Assembly: GCA_037446575.1 (NCBI GenBank)
Contig: JBBIII010000003.1
Location: 62,001-126,000 of the forward strand
From: JBBIII01 sp037446575
Lineage (GTDB): Bacteria; Bacteroidota; Ignavibacteria; UBA10030
Direction: 5' to 3'
DNA length: 64,000 nt
The notes beneath the pieces were generated by a model. It was not told the origin of the DNA. It searched no databases and was given only the letters and a program-made list of their open reading frames with translations. Made by a program: the position numbers and the translations under genes. Shown here in pieces: positions 1 to 9,311 of this stretch. The number at the start of each line of letters is the position of its first letter. Position 1 is the first letter of the stretch.

Positions 1-803
1 CTATTCATTTTTTTTAAAATGTTATCTGAGCCAGATTGAAGCGGTATATGCCAGTGATTACATATTTTTTCATTATTCATCCATAAATTAAGTAGTTCGT
101 CCGAAAGAAGATTAGGTTCAATAGAACTAATCCGTATTCGTTCGATTCCATCGACTTTTGTAATGCTCGTTAGTAATTTCTTCAAGTCTGCACCTTCATC
201 GTCTCTATAACATCCAATATTAACACCGGTAAGGACAATTTCCTTGTAGCCATTTTCAGCCGCATCTTGTGTTAATTGCACTACTTCTTCTATTCTTGCG
301 CTTCTACTTTTTCCTCTTGCAAGTGGAACTATACAGTATGAGCAAGTAAAATCGCATCCATCTTGAATTTTGATAAATGCTCGTGTTCTTTCTTCATATC
401 CTATAGATGAAGCAGGAGAAAAACTTTCATCACAAGAAACAAATATTTCAGTTATACTACCTTTTTTAAAATCATTAATGTATTCCAAAATATTTTTCTT
501 TTCAGAATTTCCTAAAACTAAATCAACTCCTTTTATCTTTGCAATATTTTCGGATTGTAACTGTGAATAACAACCAGTAACAATTATTGAAGCTTGAGGT
601 GATTTTCTGATTGCTCTGCGAATTATTTGTCTGCATTCACGATCTGCATTTTCAGTAACTGTGCAAGTATTAATAATTACAATATCTGCTTCTTCAAAAT
701 TATGAACAATTTTATATCCATATTTTACGAATTGTTGACCAATTGAAGCAGTTTCAACGTAATTTAGCTTGCAACCTAGTGTATGTAAAGCGACGCGTTT
801 CAT
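1..803 (-). CDS. mtaB: tRNA threonylcarbamoyladenosine methylthiotransferase (MtaB-like), 3' part cut by window edge
   Basis: Reading leftwards from the ATG at 803, the frame stays open to base 1, giving about 267 residues and no stop, so the C-terminal part lies outside the window. It starts MKRVALHTLGCKLN, the MiaB/MtaB N-terminal motif with the first cluster Cys. NTCTVTENAD follows, then the radical-SAM motif GCDFTCSYCIVPLARG (CxxxCxxC) near 400-350. MiaB-family enzymes carry two 4Fe-4S clusters and add a methylthio group to tRNA. The GCKLNYVET start resembles MtaB (acts on t6A37) more than MiaB or RimO, but the subfamily is inferred. No clear Shine-Dalgarno precedes the ATG; the rpsA terminator hairpin sits directly upstream. 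Confidence 0.9.
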   Translation of the reverse strand, partial: MKRVALHTLGCKLNYVETASIGQQFVKYGYKIVHNFEEADIVIINTCTVTENADRECRQIIRRAIRKSPQASIIVTGCYSQLQSENIAKIKGVDLVLGNSEKKNILEYINDFKKGSITEIFVSCDESFSPASSIGYEERTRAFIKIQDGCDFTCSYCIVPLARGKSRSARIEEVVQLTQDAAENGYKEIVLTGVNIGCYRDDEGADLKKLLTSITKVDGIERIRISSIEPNLLSDELLNLWMNNEKICNHWHIPLQSGSDNILKKMN

Positions 804-807
804 AATG

Positions 808-847
808 AAAAAAGAGTTGCCTGTTCAAAACATGGCAACTCTTTTTT
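808..847 (-). terminator. Rho-independent terminator after rpsA
   Basis: A perfect 14-bp inverted repeat pairs 808-821 with 834-847 around a 12-nt loop. The AAAAAAGAGTTGCC / GGCAACTCTTTTTT arms include the A and T tracts, so it can act in either direction. Going leftwards it follows the rpsA stop by 15 nt and its T tract ends 4 nt before the mtaB ATG. Confidence 0.9.
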
Positions 848-862
848 ACTATTATTCATTTA

Positions 863-2635
863 TTAATTTAATGTAGGAGAGTCATTTTTTTCTTCGCTAA
901 ATAAATCAGCGGCAGCTTTCTCTTCATCAGATGGAGATGGAGCTGAAATGACATCTTTCATCGTCATAGGAGACAACTTATGAGTTGCAACATATTCATC
1001 AACAAGTTTCTGCTCCTTACCGCGTAGATATTCAAGCGCAGATAAAACTATCTTTTTGCTCTCTTTATCAAACTCGATCACTTTTAACAATAATGTGTCG
1101 CCTACTTTGAATGACTCTGTGATATTCTTAACTGGTGTTTGTGAAAGCTGTGATAGCGGAACAAAACCATCCACACCCAGAGGCATTTCGATAATCACAC
1201 CTTTTTCTATAATTCGGACTATTTTACCATCGACATCAGTTCCTACTTTATACTGTGATTCAAATACATCCCATGGATTTTCTTGAATTTGTTTATGTCC
1301 TAATGATATTCGTCTTTGTTCAATATCTACAGACAAAACAATCACTTCTAATTGATCGCTTTTCTTTACTACTTCACCCGGGTGTCGTATTTTCTTTGTC
1401 CAAGATAAATCTGAAATGTGTACTAAACCATCTACACCTTCTTCAAGTTCTATAAACACTCCAAAGTTTGTTAAATTTCTAACAACACCTGTATGTTTTG
1501 AACCAATCGGATATTTTTGCATCAACGTTGTCCAAGGATCTGGTTCTAGCTGTTTCATTCCAAGCGATATCTTCTTTCCCTCTTTATCTAAAGAAAGAAT
1601 TATAGCTTCTACTAATTGTCCCATTGAAACAAATTGCGAGGGATGTTTTATATGCTGGGTCCAGCTCATTTCAGAAATATGGATTAATCCTTCTATGCCT
1701 TTTTCTATTTCTACAAATGCACCGTAATCAGTAAGCGATACAATTTTTCCTGATACCTTTGTCCCGACAGGATAACGTTGCTCAATATTTTCCCACGGAT
1801 GCGGTTGTAATTGTTTCATCCCGAGTGAAATTCTTTTCTTCTCAGGGTCGAAATCTAGCACTACTACATTTATTGTTTGATCAAGTTTTACAACTTCTGC
1901 AGGATGATTTACTCTGCCCCATGAAAGATCGGTAATATGCACCAATCCATCTACCCCGCCAAGGTCGATAAATACACCAAAATCTGTAACTGCTTTTACA
2001 TGTCCTTCAAGTATTTGTCCTTTTTCTAAGCCATCAAGTATAGCTTTTCTTTGGCTTGCAAGTTCTTCTTCTACTAATACTTTGTGGCTTACTACGACAT
2101 TTTCTGACGGATGATTCACTTTTACCACTCTAAAATCCATCTCGCGACCTATAAAAGCATCGAAATCGCGAATTGGACGCACATCAATTTGTGAACCTGG
2201 TAAAAAAGCGTCAAGTCCCATTATGTCTACAACAATTCCTCCTTTGGTCCGCCTAACACATCTGCCCTTTACCAATTCTCCTGTTTCAAAAGATTTTACG
2301 ACTTGTTCCCATATCCGCATAAAATCTGCTTTTTTGCGCGAAAGGACAAGTTTTCCATCTTTGTCTTCGATGCTTTCTAGAAATACTTCTACTTCATCTC
2401 CAACTTTTAAATCTTTTAAATTTGAGAATTCACTAATAGGCACTGTTCCTTCAGATTTAAATCCGATATCAACTGCAACATTCGCTTCGCCAATATGGAC
2501 TATTCGTCCTTTGATTATTTCGTTTGCGCTGATTTTTCCTAAAGTACCAGAATACAACTCTTCTAGTTTTTTATATTCCTCCTCTGAATATCCATGTTCT
2601 TCAAATGAATTGATGGAATTTTTTGTTTCTAACAT
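863..2635 (-). CDS. rpsA: 30S ribosomal protein S1
   Basis: 590 residues with six S1/OB-fold repeats, roughly residues 37-105, 120-185, 205-275, 290-360, 377-448 and 464-533. The repeats carry the usual signatures such as [20 protein letters not shown] and [22 protein letters not shown]1 binds mRNA leaders on the small ribosomal subunit and helps initiation. The length matches the long six-domain form. The start is supported by TGGAGG four bases before the ATG. It lies downstream of cmk and ispH, an arrangement seen in many bacteria, and ends in a strong terminator. The C-terminal tail after domain six is acidic and low in complexity. Confidence 0.97.
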   Translation of the reverse strand: MLETKNSINSFEEHGYSEEEYKKLEELYSGTLGKISANEIIKGRIVHIGEANVAVDIGFKSEGTVPISEFSNLKDLKVGDEVEVFLESIEDKDGKLVLSRKKADFMRIWEQVVKSFETGELVKGRCVRRTKGGIVVDIMGLDAFLPGSQIDVRPIRDFDAFIGREMDFRVVKVNHPSENVVVSHKVLVEEELASQRKAILDGLEKGQILEGHVKAVTDFGVFIDLGGVDGLVHITDLSWGRVNHPAEVVKLDQTINVVVLDFDPEKKRISLGMKQLQPHPWENIEQRYPVGTKVSGKIVSLTDYGAFVEIEKGIEGLIHISEMSWTQHIKHPSQFVSMGQLVEAIILSLDKEGKKISLGMKQLEPDPWTTLMQKYPIGSKHTGVVRNLTNFGVFIELEEGVDGLVHISDLSWTKKIRHPGEVVKKSDQLEVIVLSVDIEQRRISLGHKQIQENPWDVFESQYKVGTDVDGKIVRIIEKGVIIEMPLGVDGFVPLSQLSQTPVKNITESFKVGDTLLLKVIEFDKESKKIVLSALEYLRGKEQKLVDEYVATHKLSPMTMKDVISAPSPSDEEKAAADLFSEEKNDSPTLN

Positions 2636-2652
2636 GAAACCTCCAAATTACT

Positions 2653-2669
2653 TTTCCAAATATTGGAAA
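2653..2669 (-). promoter_or_regulatory. Inverted repeat in the rpsA leader
   Basis: TTTCCAA / TTGGAAA arms of 7 bp with a 3-nt spacer lie in the 92-base gap between ispH and rpsA, about 18 nt before the rpsA start and just ahead of its Shine-Dalgarno. It could be an operator or a leader hairpin for rpsA control. Function is inferred from position only. Confidence 0.3.
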
Positions 2670-2727
2670 TACTGAAATCCATATTCGAAACAGCCAGCCA
2701 TTAAACTGCTTTAAATATTTTTTTCAG

Positions 2728-3672
2728 TTATAAATTATTGTGTATAGATTCGCTAATTATTGATGGCTGTATAAATTTGTTTTGAAAATTATTTTTATCA
2801 GTAATTAATTCAATTTCATTTTTTACTTGTTGCATTAACCAATGAGGTGTCGATGTAGCGCCTGTAATGCCAACTTTTTCCACCCCGTAAAACCACTCTA
2901 TTTTGAGTTCATCAGTTTTTTCTATTAAGTATGTATTAGTATTTACAGAACGCACTATATCGAATAACACTTTACCATTTGAACTATACCTGCCGGCTAC
3001 AAAAATTATTAATTCATTTGACGCCGCAAATTCGCGTATTTTCTTTTCTCTTCCTGAAACCTGTCCGCAAATTGTATCCTTAGCTTGAAACTCTACAGCA
3101 GTCTCTTCAATAGAAGCAATTATCAGTTTTTCTATCTTATGTGCTAACTCTTCCTTAATTAAATAAAAAGTTGGCTTGTCCATTGTCGTTTGTGAAAATA
3201 AGACTGTCTTTCGATTAAGTGATATCTTATTTATTTCATCAATCGACTTTATAATTATTGCTTCCCCATTTGTCTGACCAAGAAGACCGATAACTTCTGC
3301 ATGATCTTTTTTACCAAATATTACTATTTGGTATCCATCATTATAAAAACGTCGTATTCGTTCTTGAACTTTTGCTACAACTGGGCAAGTTGCATCTATC
3401 AAAGTTATTCCGAGCTTTGCCGCCATATCAAATGTTGACGGAGGTTCGCCATGAGCTCTAATTAATACTTTATTCCCCTTCATTTTATTCAAATCGAAAT
3501 GAGAAATTATTTCAAGTCCTTTTTGTTTTAAACGTTCTATTTCTACAGGATTGTGAATAACTTCACCTAAAGAATATAGTTTTTCTCCCTTAGCTAAATG
3601 TTCTTCAGCTATTGCGATTGTTCGTATAACACCCCAGCAAAATCCAGATGATTTATCTATCGAAACGGTCAT
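2728..3672 (-). CDS. ispH: 4-hydroxy-3-methylbut-2-enyl diphosphate reductase
   Basis: 314 residues. IspH/LytB is the last enzyme of the MEP pathway and reduces HMBPP to IPP and DMAPP with a 4Fe-4S cluster. The three conserved cluster cysteines are visible at C12 (GFCWGV), C96 (DATCPVV) and C202 (TICGQ). The conserved GATSTPHWL segment near the C-terminus is also present. It overlaps the upstream cmk gene by 4 nt, so the two are probably translationally coupled. Its products feed the prenyl chains used by the menaquinone genes further right. Confidence 0.96.
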   Translation of the reverse strand: MTVSIDKSSGFCWGVIRTIAIAEEHLAKGEKLYSLGEVIHNPVEIERLKQKGLEIISHFDLNKMKGNKVLIRAHGEPPSTFDMAAKLGITLIDATCPVVAKVQERIRRFYNDGYQIVIFGKKDHAEVIGLLGQTNGEAIIIKSIDEINKISLNRKTVLFSQTTMDKPTFYLIKEELAHKIEKLIIASIEETAVEFQAKDTICGQVSGREKKIREFAASNELIIFVAGRYSSNGKVLFDIVRSVNTNTYLIEKTDELKIEWFYGVEKVGITGATSTPHWLMQQVKNEIELITDKNNFQNKFIQPSIISESIHNNL

Positions 3673-4370
3673 TTAACAGAATCCCGCATAATTATTGCAT
3701 TTGCTTTTTCGACAATAAAATTAACTTGTTCATCAATTGTTAAATAAGATGTATCTAATTCAATTGCATCATTCGCTTTTTTCAAAGGGCTTAATTGTCT
3801 GGTTGTATCTTTTTTGTCTCTTTCTTCAATTTCTTTTTTCAATTCAAACACATCCGCTTCAATTCCGCTATCTGCAAGATCTTTCTTTCTTCGTTTTGTT
3901 CTTTCTTCAACGCTTGCAAACATAAAAATTTTTAAATCTGCATTTGGAAGAACGATTGTACCTATATCTCTTCCTTCTAAAACAACTCCGCCTTTAAATG
4001 CAATTTTCTGCTGTGATTTTACCATTACCTCCCGCACGCCCTTATAACTACTAACTACACTTACAGATTTTGTTACTAAAGGGTTTCTAATTTTGGCGGT
4101 TACGTCTATATTATCGAGATATACTTCTAAAGCGCCATTATCATTCTTTAAAAATATATCCGATCCAAAGGCAATATTTTCTATAATTTGTTGATTTAAT
4201 ATATCTGCACCATTTTCGAGCGCCTTTAAAGTAACTGCCCGATACATTGCACCTGTGTCGATATGCAAATATCCTAATTTTTTTGCTACCAACTTTGCTG
4301 TTGTGCTTTTACCGGAAGCCGCAGGACCATCTATAGCAATTGTAATCTTCTTTGTTGCTTTAACTTGCAT
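3669..4370 (-). CDS. cmk: Cytidylate kinase
   Basis: 233 residues. Phosphorylates CMP/dCMP to the diphosphate. The N-terminus has the P-loop AIDGPAASGKSTTAK and then the typical YLHIDTGAMYRAVTL. The LEGRDIGTIVLPNADLKIF segment and the RxxKD lid region are also present. Length is normal for the family. It is the first gene of the cmk-ispH-rpsA run, with a 4-nt overlap into ispH. Confidence 0.96.
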   Translation of the reverse strand: MQVKATKKITIAIDGPAASGKSTTAKLVAKKLGYLHIDTGAMYRAVTLKALENGADILNQQIIENIAFGSDIFLKNDNGALEVYLDNIDVTAKIRNPLVTKSVSVVSSYKGVREVMVKSQQKIAFKGGVVLEGRDIGTIVLPNADLKIFMFASVEERTKRRKKDLADSGIEADVFELKKEIEERDKKDTTRQLSPLKKANDAIELDTSYLTIDEQVNFIVEKANAIIMRDSVK

Positions 4371-4452
4371 ATTTTTAAAATAATATACGTAATTAATTCT
4401 TGCAGAGCAATTTATCTGAATGCGGATTTCTAATTACTTTTTGAGGTAATAA

Positions 4453-6456
4453 TTATAATTTTACTTCTATTTGAGCACTTAACACGCTAAGCCTATCCCC
4501 AATAATTACATCTTTACCTGAGCCAATAAACCTTACACCATCTTTTATCGTTTGTGAATATTTAGATGCAAAATAGAATTTAGAATGCAAATTGATTCTT
4601 AAAATTAAATACCAGTGCAATCCTTTGCCATAAAGCGTTGAATTTGTAAAAACACCGGGTAAATCATCCTCGTAATTATAGATCCTAGATTCATAAGAAT
4701 CTGTGTCAAATACAGTAGCCCTGCAAATCATTTTTATAGATTTTGTCAAAGAATATTTTAATGTTTGTGATAGTAATAACCCTTTTTCTCTTTTGTGCAA
4801 ATCTTGTGTAACCTTAATCCATTCGATCCTATTTTGCAATTGAATATCTAATAAATTTAGTTTTCCCGTTAATCTATAATTTCTTTGAACACGTTGACCA
4901 GCATGCATCATTTTCCTCCCGTGTATGTCCAAATCTTCATAGCATAATGTCTTTTTTTTCGACCTATAACGTAGTTCAATGTTATAATTTTTTAATAATC
5001 GATATTCTGATGATATTAGTAATTCATTCCCATTTGAGATAATCGGGAGTATCTTGCTTTCTTTTGGATAACTATACTGATCATAATAAAACGTAAGCCA
5101 TAATCGTTTATCTATACTTGAACGCGCGCCTAAAAAAAATCCTGTTTCATTTTGAACTCTATCCCATTTTTCTCCGAATGCATTTGAATATTGGCTTTGA
5201 AAATTTTCAGCATAATCTCTAATAATTGCTATGAATGATATATATTTTTGTGGTGAAAATATAACTCCCGCATTTTTAGCAGTCGCCATATTTTTATCTA
5301 TCGCAATTTCAGAAAATAGCTCATATTCTTTATTGTTATATGTTATGTTTATACCATTTACTTGAAAAACTGAGTAATAACTCAATAACTCTTTATCAAC
5401 TAAACAAGAATTGTTAAAAGCAGTTCTATAGCCAGAACTCCCAATCCTTAAATTATTTATTATGTTCGCTTGTAAATTGTATCCGATCATTTTTTCTTTA
5501 CTTGAACCTTTTTTTCTGATTTCCGATTCTGTGCGAAATAAACCGCTTTTATCTATGCTTGTTATTAATCCTTTCTTATCTAACGTTGCATTTATATATT
5601 TATTTGAATAGAACATTTGCAGATTTATATCACCGCTTTGCATAGACATTGCCGCTCCTCTGAAATAATTATTTTCATCTGCAGATAATGAAGGATATAC
5701 GGTGTTTCGATTTTTTAAAGAATTTGTAATTATAACACCTGCCTTAGATATTTTATTTGCTCCACCAAAAACTACACCTTCGCCAGTTTCAATTTGATAG
5801 TCCCCAATAATTATTTTACTATTCAAAGGAAGTAATTTAAACGAAACATATCCGGTTGAATGATTGGTAAAATCTTTTTCGCCAGGGTCTTTTTCTATTA
5901 AGCCGCCTACTTTTATATTGCTTATAAAGAATGAATTGCTCGCATCCTCACAAATCGATATTCTAAATTTATTTACTGTTTTTAGAGGCGAACCAAGATA
6001 AGTTCCATCAATATAACCTCTTCTCTTTTCAATTTCAGTCTTCATCCTAGATAAGAATGAAACTTTAATTTTTTGTTTCGTATGAACACTCCGAATTGTT
6101 ACATATTTACTCAATAGAGCATAATGCTGTGGCGTTACTCCTTCAACAAATAATAATTCATCAATTGAAGAAAATTTTGTTTTTTTTCTTCGTTTGATAA
6201 TATTTGATGCAATTTTTTTGTTTATAAACGGAATGACTCTTAATTCATCTATCGTAGCTTTATTTAAATCTATCGGTTCTTCTTCAAACTGTCTTAGTTC
6301 GTCATCAATCGTGGAATTATTATCTTCTTCTAGATTTTGTTCGATAATATTTTCTAAATTATTGCCTTCATAAATATCCAACGAATCATATATATCTCGT
6401 TCTTGAGCTAATACAATTGATGATGTCAATATTATATAAATGAATGTTCTAATCAT
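4453..6456 (-). CDS. Secreted helix-hairpin-helix protein with predicted outer-membrane barrel
   Basis: About 667 residues from the ATG at 6456. That start gives a clean signal peptide (MIRTFIYIILTSSIVLAQ) and overlaps the upstream gene by 8 nt. Residues 61-120 form a helix-hairpin-helix repeat (PIDLNKATIDELRVIPFINK ... FSSIDELLFVEGV) like that of the DNA-binding ComEA family. The remaining 550 residues are rich in alternating hydrophobic and aromatic strands, and the chain ends SVLSAQIEVKL, consistent with a beta-barrel. Proteins of this build are common in Bacteroidota/Ignavibacteria and lack an assigned role. DNA handling at the outer membrane is my inference; no catalytic motif is visible. 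It forms an operon with the PorV-like gene upstream. Confidence 0.7.
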   Translation of the reverse strand: MIRTFIYIILTSSIVLAQERDIYDSLDIYEGNNLENIIEQNLEEDNNSTIDDELRQFEEEPIDLNKATIDELRVIPFINKKIASNIIKRRKKTKFSSIDELLFVEGVTPQHYALLSKYVTIRSVHTKQKIKVSFLSRMKTEIEKRRGYIDGTYLGSPLKTVNKFRISICEDASNSFFISNIKVGGLIEKDPGEKDFTNHSTGYVSFKLLPLNSKIIIGDYQIETGEGVVFGGANKISKAGVIITNSLKNRNTVYPSLSADENNYFRGAAMSMQSGDINLQMFYSNKYINATLDKKGLITSIDKSGLFRTESEIRKKGSSKEKMIGYNLQANIINNLRIGSSGYRTAFNNSCLVDKELLSYYSVFQVNGINITYNNKEYELFSEIAIDKNMATAKNAGVIFSPQKYISFIAIIRDYAENFQSQYSNAFGEKWDRVQNETGFFLGARSSIDKRLWLTFYYDQYSYPKESKILPIISNGNELLISSEYRLLKNYNIELRYRSKKKTLCYEDLDIHGRKMMHAGQRVQRNYRLTGKLNLLDIQLQNRIEWIKVTQDLHKREKGLLLSQTLKYSLTKSIKMICRATVFDTDSYESRIYNYEDDLPGVFTNSTLYGKGLHWYLILRINLHSKFYFASKYSQTIKDGVRFIGSGKDVIIGDRLSVLSAQIEVKL

Positions 6457-7321
6457 TATTTTTATAGTTAAAATAAAAAGAGAGCTCAATTTGATGGGTC
6501 CATCCCAATTCAGAATGTGAATAACCCGCATAAGAAAACTCATAATTGCTGTACGTAATTGCAAAGCCAACAGAATATTTATCGGGGTTATTGGCGGCTC
6601 CACATCTTAAAGAAAGTACATCAAATATAATATGTTCAAAACCAACTTTATAACTTTCAGAATATCGGATTTCTTTTTCGACATCGAATGATATTTTAGT
6701 CAATTCAATTGGCGACCAACAAATTCCATAGTTCACAACTTGCGGCAATGGTTCGTTGATCTGTGCCACTTTTGTTCTAGTAAAATTGTGAACGCTAAAT
6801 CCAGTTGTAAGATTATTCGAAAGCCTAGCTAAAGCCCCGCCATTTAAAATAATATTTTTCGTACCGCCATACTCTTTTATATTTATATTTAAAAGATTAC
6901 AACTAATTCCCAACGCTATAAAATCGTTGATATTAAAAGAGGTGGCTAAACAGAAGTTCGTTTCAGAATATAAATCAAAACCGAATCTTTCTACAGCAAC
7001 GCCAATATTTATTATATCATTTGGAATTATAGCGCTTAAGGCTTTCGTTTGTAATTCTTGCAGACCATATTGTGCGGGCACATAGAATACCGAAAAAATG
7101 AATTGATTAATAAATGATAAACCTGCAGGGTTATAACTTACAGACCATGAATTATCGGAAATTGCTGTGAAAGCATTTGCCATTCCGATTGCCCTAGTTC
7201 CGCGTCCATTATTTTCTGAACCACAAGCGCACACGACAATAACAAGTAAGCTCATAATTAAAAAAAACATTTTTACTTGCTGACACGATAGTTTTTGGCT
7301 ATATTTTTTTATACTAATCAT
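6449..7321 (-). CDS. PorV/PorQ-like (UPF0164-type) outer-membrane protein
   Basis: 290 residues. A basic N-terminus is followed by a hydrophobic stretch ending VIVVCACGS, which could be a signal peptide or a weak lipobox. RGTRAIGMANAFTAISDN and SVSYNPAGLSF follow, the signature of the PorV/PorQ/UPF0164 relatives of FadL-type barrels. PorV and PorQ act in type IX secretion, but this family is large and its specific role cannot be read here. The start at 7321 is supported by AAGGAG seven bases upstream. That Shine-Dalgarno lies inside the divergent gene at 7320. The last bases overlap the helix-hairpin-helix gene. Confidence 0.7.
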   Translation of the reverse strand: MISIKKYSQKLSCQQVKMFFLIMSLLVIVVCACGSENNGRGTRAIGMANAFTAISDNSWSVSYNPAGLSFINQFIFSVFYVPAQYGLQELQTKALSAIIPNDIINIGVAVERFGFDLYSETNFCLATSFNINDFIALGISCNLLNINIKEYGGTKNIILNGGALARLSNNLTTGFSVHNFTRTKVAQINEPLPQVVNYGICWSPIELTKISFDVEKEIRYSESYKVGFEHIIFDVLSLRCGAANNPDKYSVGFAITYSNYEFSYAGYSHSELGWTHQIELSFYFNYKNND

Positions 7322-8240
7322 GAAAGCGCTCCTTATGAAAAATATTTTATTTCTAATTATCGTAATTTACATTGCACCTACCTTAAAGATTTTTGCGCAA
7401 GAATTAGATTGCAAGGTTACAATTAATACCGAAAGCATTCAATCAGGTCAGCGTGATCATTTAAGGACACTTGCATCTGATATTGAACGTTATATGAATA
7501 ACACCCGTTTTACAAACGAAGACCTCGATGGCGAAAAAATTCAGTGCAACCTCGATATCGTTATAACATCTGCAACAACTGACTACCGATATTCGGCACA
7601 AGTAGTTGTAACAAGTCAGCGACCAGTGTATATCGGTAATGCAAAATCAGATAGAACCACGCCAGTTATGAGAATTTTAGATGTTAATTGGCAATTTACT
7701 TACAGCCTAAATCAACGAATGGTATTTGATGAAATGGTGTTCGATCCGTTGACAAGTTTTCTTGATTTTTATGCCTATTTAATAATTGGCTTTGATCTCG
7801 AAACTTATATTCCCTTTTCCGGTTCTACCTGTTTTCAAAAGGCGTCTAAAATAATACAATTAGCTTCAAATTCGTCTGTTGCTGGCGATTGGCGACAATC
7901 ATCTGCTAGCTATAGCAAGTTTGGCGTAATAGATGAATTAACTAACTTAAAGTATAATTCCTTCCGCACTGCATTTAATATTTATTTTTTTGACGGCGTT
8001 GATTTACTTGCTACTGAGCAGCAAAATGCTCTCACAAATATGTTAAAATCTATTGAAACAATCAATGAAACCAGAAGAATTTTCAACCCTTCAAGCGTTA
8101 TCGTAAAAATCTTTTTTGATTCAAAATTTAGAGAAATTGCTGAGGTTTTTCTTAACTATCCTGATAGAAATGTTTATGATGTTCTCTCTAATTTAGACCA
8201 AGAGCATCGTTCTACGTATCAGGAATGGAAATTGCGTTAA
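7320..8240 (+). CDS. DUF4835 family secreted protein (PorD-like)
   Basis: 306 residues. A signal peptide (hydrophobic run then IFAQ) is followed by the DUF4835 pattern: ELDCKVTIN, the SDIERYMNNTRFT segment, IQCNLDIVIT, and WQFTYSLNQ. From memory, this Bacteroidota family has been renamed type IX secretion protein PorD; I cannot verify that here. The start could be 7320, which overlaps the divergent start by two bases, or the ATG at 7335, which gives a tighter signal peptide. Neither has a good Shine-Dalgarno. It is the only plus-strand gene in this part of the window and is divergent from the PorV-like gene. Confidence 0.75.
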   Translation: MKALLMKNILFLIIVIYIAPTLKIFAQELDCKVTINTESIQSGQRDHLRTLASDIERYMNNTRFTNEDLDGEKIQCNLDIVITSATTDYRYSAQVVVTSQRPVYIGNAKSDRTTPVMRILDVNWQFTYSLNQRMVFDEMVFDPLTSFLDFYAYLIIGFDLETYIPFSGSTCFQKASKIIQLASNSSVAGDWRQSSASYSKFGVIDELTNLKYNSFRTAFNIYFFDGVDLLATEQQNALTNMLKSIETINETRRIFNPSSVIVKIFFDSKFREIAEVFLNYPDRNVYDVLSNLDQEHRSTYQEWKLR

Positions 8241-8352
8241 TGTTCTATCCCTTTTTAACTCAAGTAAAATCTTCAATTTATAAGTGATTTTTTTTATTTC
8301 TCTAAACATAATTCTTTTTTTAGATAATAACCCGCAATATAAATATTTGTAG

Positions 8353-9162
8353 CTATCCAAGTTTATTCAATTCAAATAATCGAATAGCATTTTTAGTAGT
8401 AATTCTTTTTACATCGTTTTCAGCAATGTTCAATATTTCGGAAATTTTTTTACCAATGTAAATAATATTGGCGGGTTCGTTCCTTTTACCTCGGAAAGGA
8501 ACTGGAGCCATATAGGGAGAATCTGTTTCCAGCAGTATTCTATCAATTCCAATCTTTTTAATTATTTCAATAGAAGCTGTTTTCTTAAAAGTTACTAACC
8601 CTGTATATGACGCAAAGAAACCAAGTTGATAAATTATATTAGCTTCATCGATACTGCCTGGGAAACAATGAAATACACCTCGATTAAAACCATCCTTACT
8701 TATTTTCCACTCTGGATTTTTATTTATATGAGTTTCAATTATTTCTACTGTGTCTTTTATTGATTCGCGCGTATGAACGACTATTGGAAGATCGGCTTTG
8801 ATTGCTATTTCTAACTGCAATGAAAATATTTCTTTTTGTTTATTGCGTGGAGAAAAATCATAATAATAATCCAAGCCAATTTCGCCAATTCCTACTACTT
8901 TGGGGTGTTTTATTAGGTCCGTAATTCTTGTTATGTCATAATTTTTTGCTTTTGCAGATTCATGCGGATGAATTCCAACGCATACAAAAATGTTTTCATA
9001 TTTTTCTGCTAATTCAATCGCTTTATCGCTTGTATGTAAATCAATCGCAGGCAAAATTACTTTTATAACATTTGCCTCTTTTGCACGCATCATTACTTGT
9101 TCAATATCTTTAGAATAATCGTCTAAGTATAAATGCGCATGTGTATCTATATAATAATTCAT
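8353..9162 (-). CDS. tatD: TatD family metal-dependent hydrolase
   Basis: 269 residues from the ATG at 9162, chosen because the family begins at once with YIDTHAHLYL; the frame also runs open upstream to 9318 without family sequence. TIM-barrel metal sites are visible as the HxH of THAH, GEIGLDYYY, VVHTRES, and ETDSPYMAPVPFRGKRNEP. TatD proteins are DNA 3' exonucleases or D-aminoacyl hydrolases in different bacteria. It is divergent from menG, with about 150 bp between the starts. Confidence 0.92.
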   Translation of the reverse strand: MNYYIDTHAHLYLDDYSKDIEQVMMRAKEANVIKVILPAIDLHTSDKAIELAEKYENIFVCVGIHPHESAKAKNYDITRITDLIKHPKVVGIGEIGLDYYYDFSPRNKQKEIFSLQLEIAIKADLPIVVHTRESIKDTVEIIETHINKNPEWKISKDGFNRGVFHCFPGSIDEANIIYQLGFFASYTGLVTFKKTASIEIIKKIGIDRILLETDSPYMAPVPFRGKRNEPANIIYIGKKISEILNIAENDVKRITTKNAIRLFELNKLG

Positions 9163-9311
9163 ATTATCCCGCGTAATATTTTTTTTTGATAATTTTATTA
9201 TCAAACACTTTGAAATACGATATAGTGTATGATTGGAATTCTTAGCTCTCTTGCGTATATTTAATCCATTAGATTTTTTTACTGACATTAAATTAAGCAA
9301 CAGTTCACAAT

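Noticed and set aside
6457..6603. Upstream extension of the helix-hairpin-helix gene frame
   Set aside because: It lies inside the PorV-like gene on the same strand in another frame; the signal peptide starts at 6456.
8241..8352. Possible terminator between the convergent DUF4835 and tatD genes
   Set aside because: T runs are present but I found no stem of useful length.
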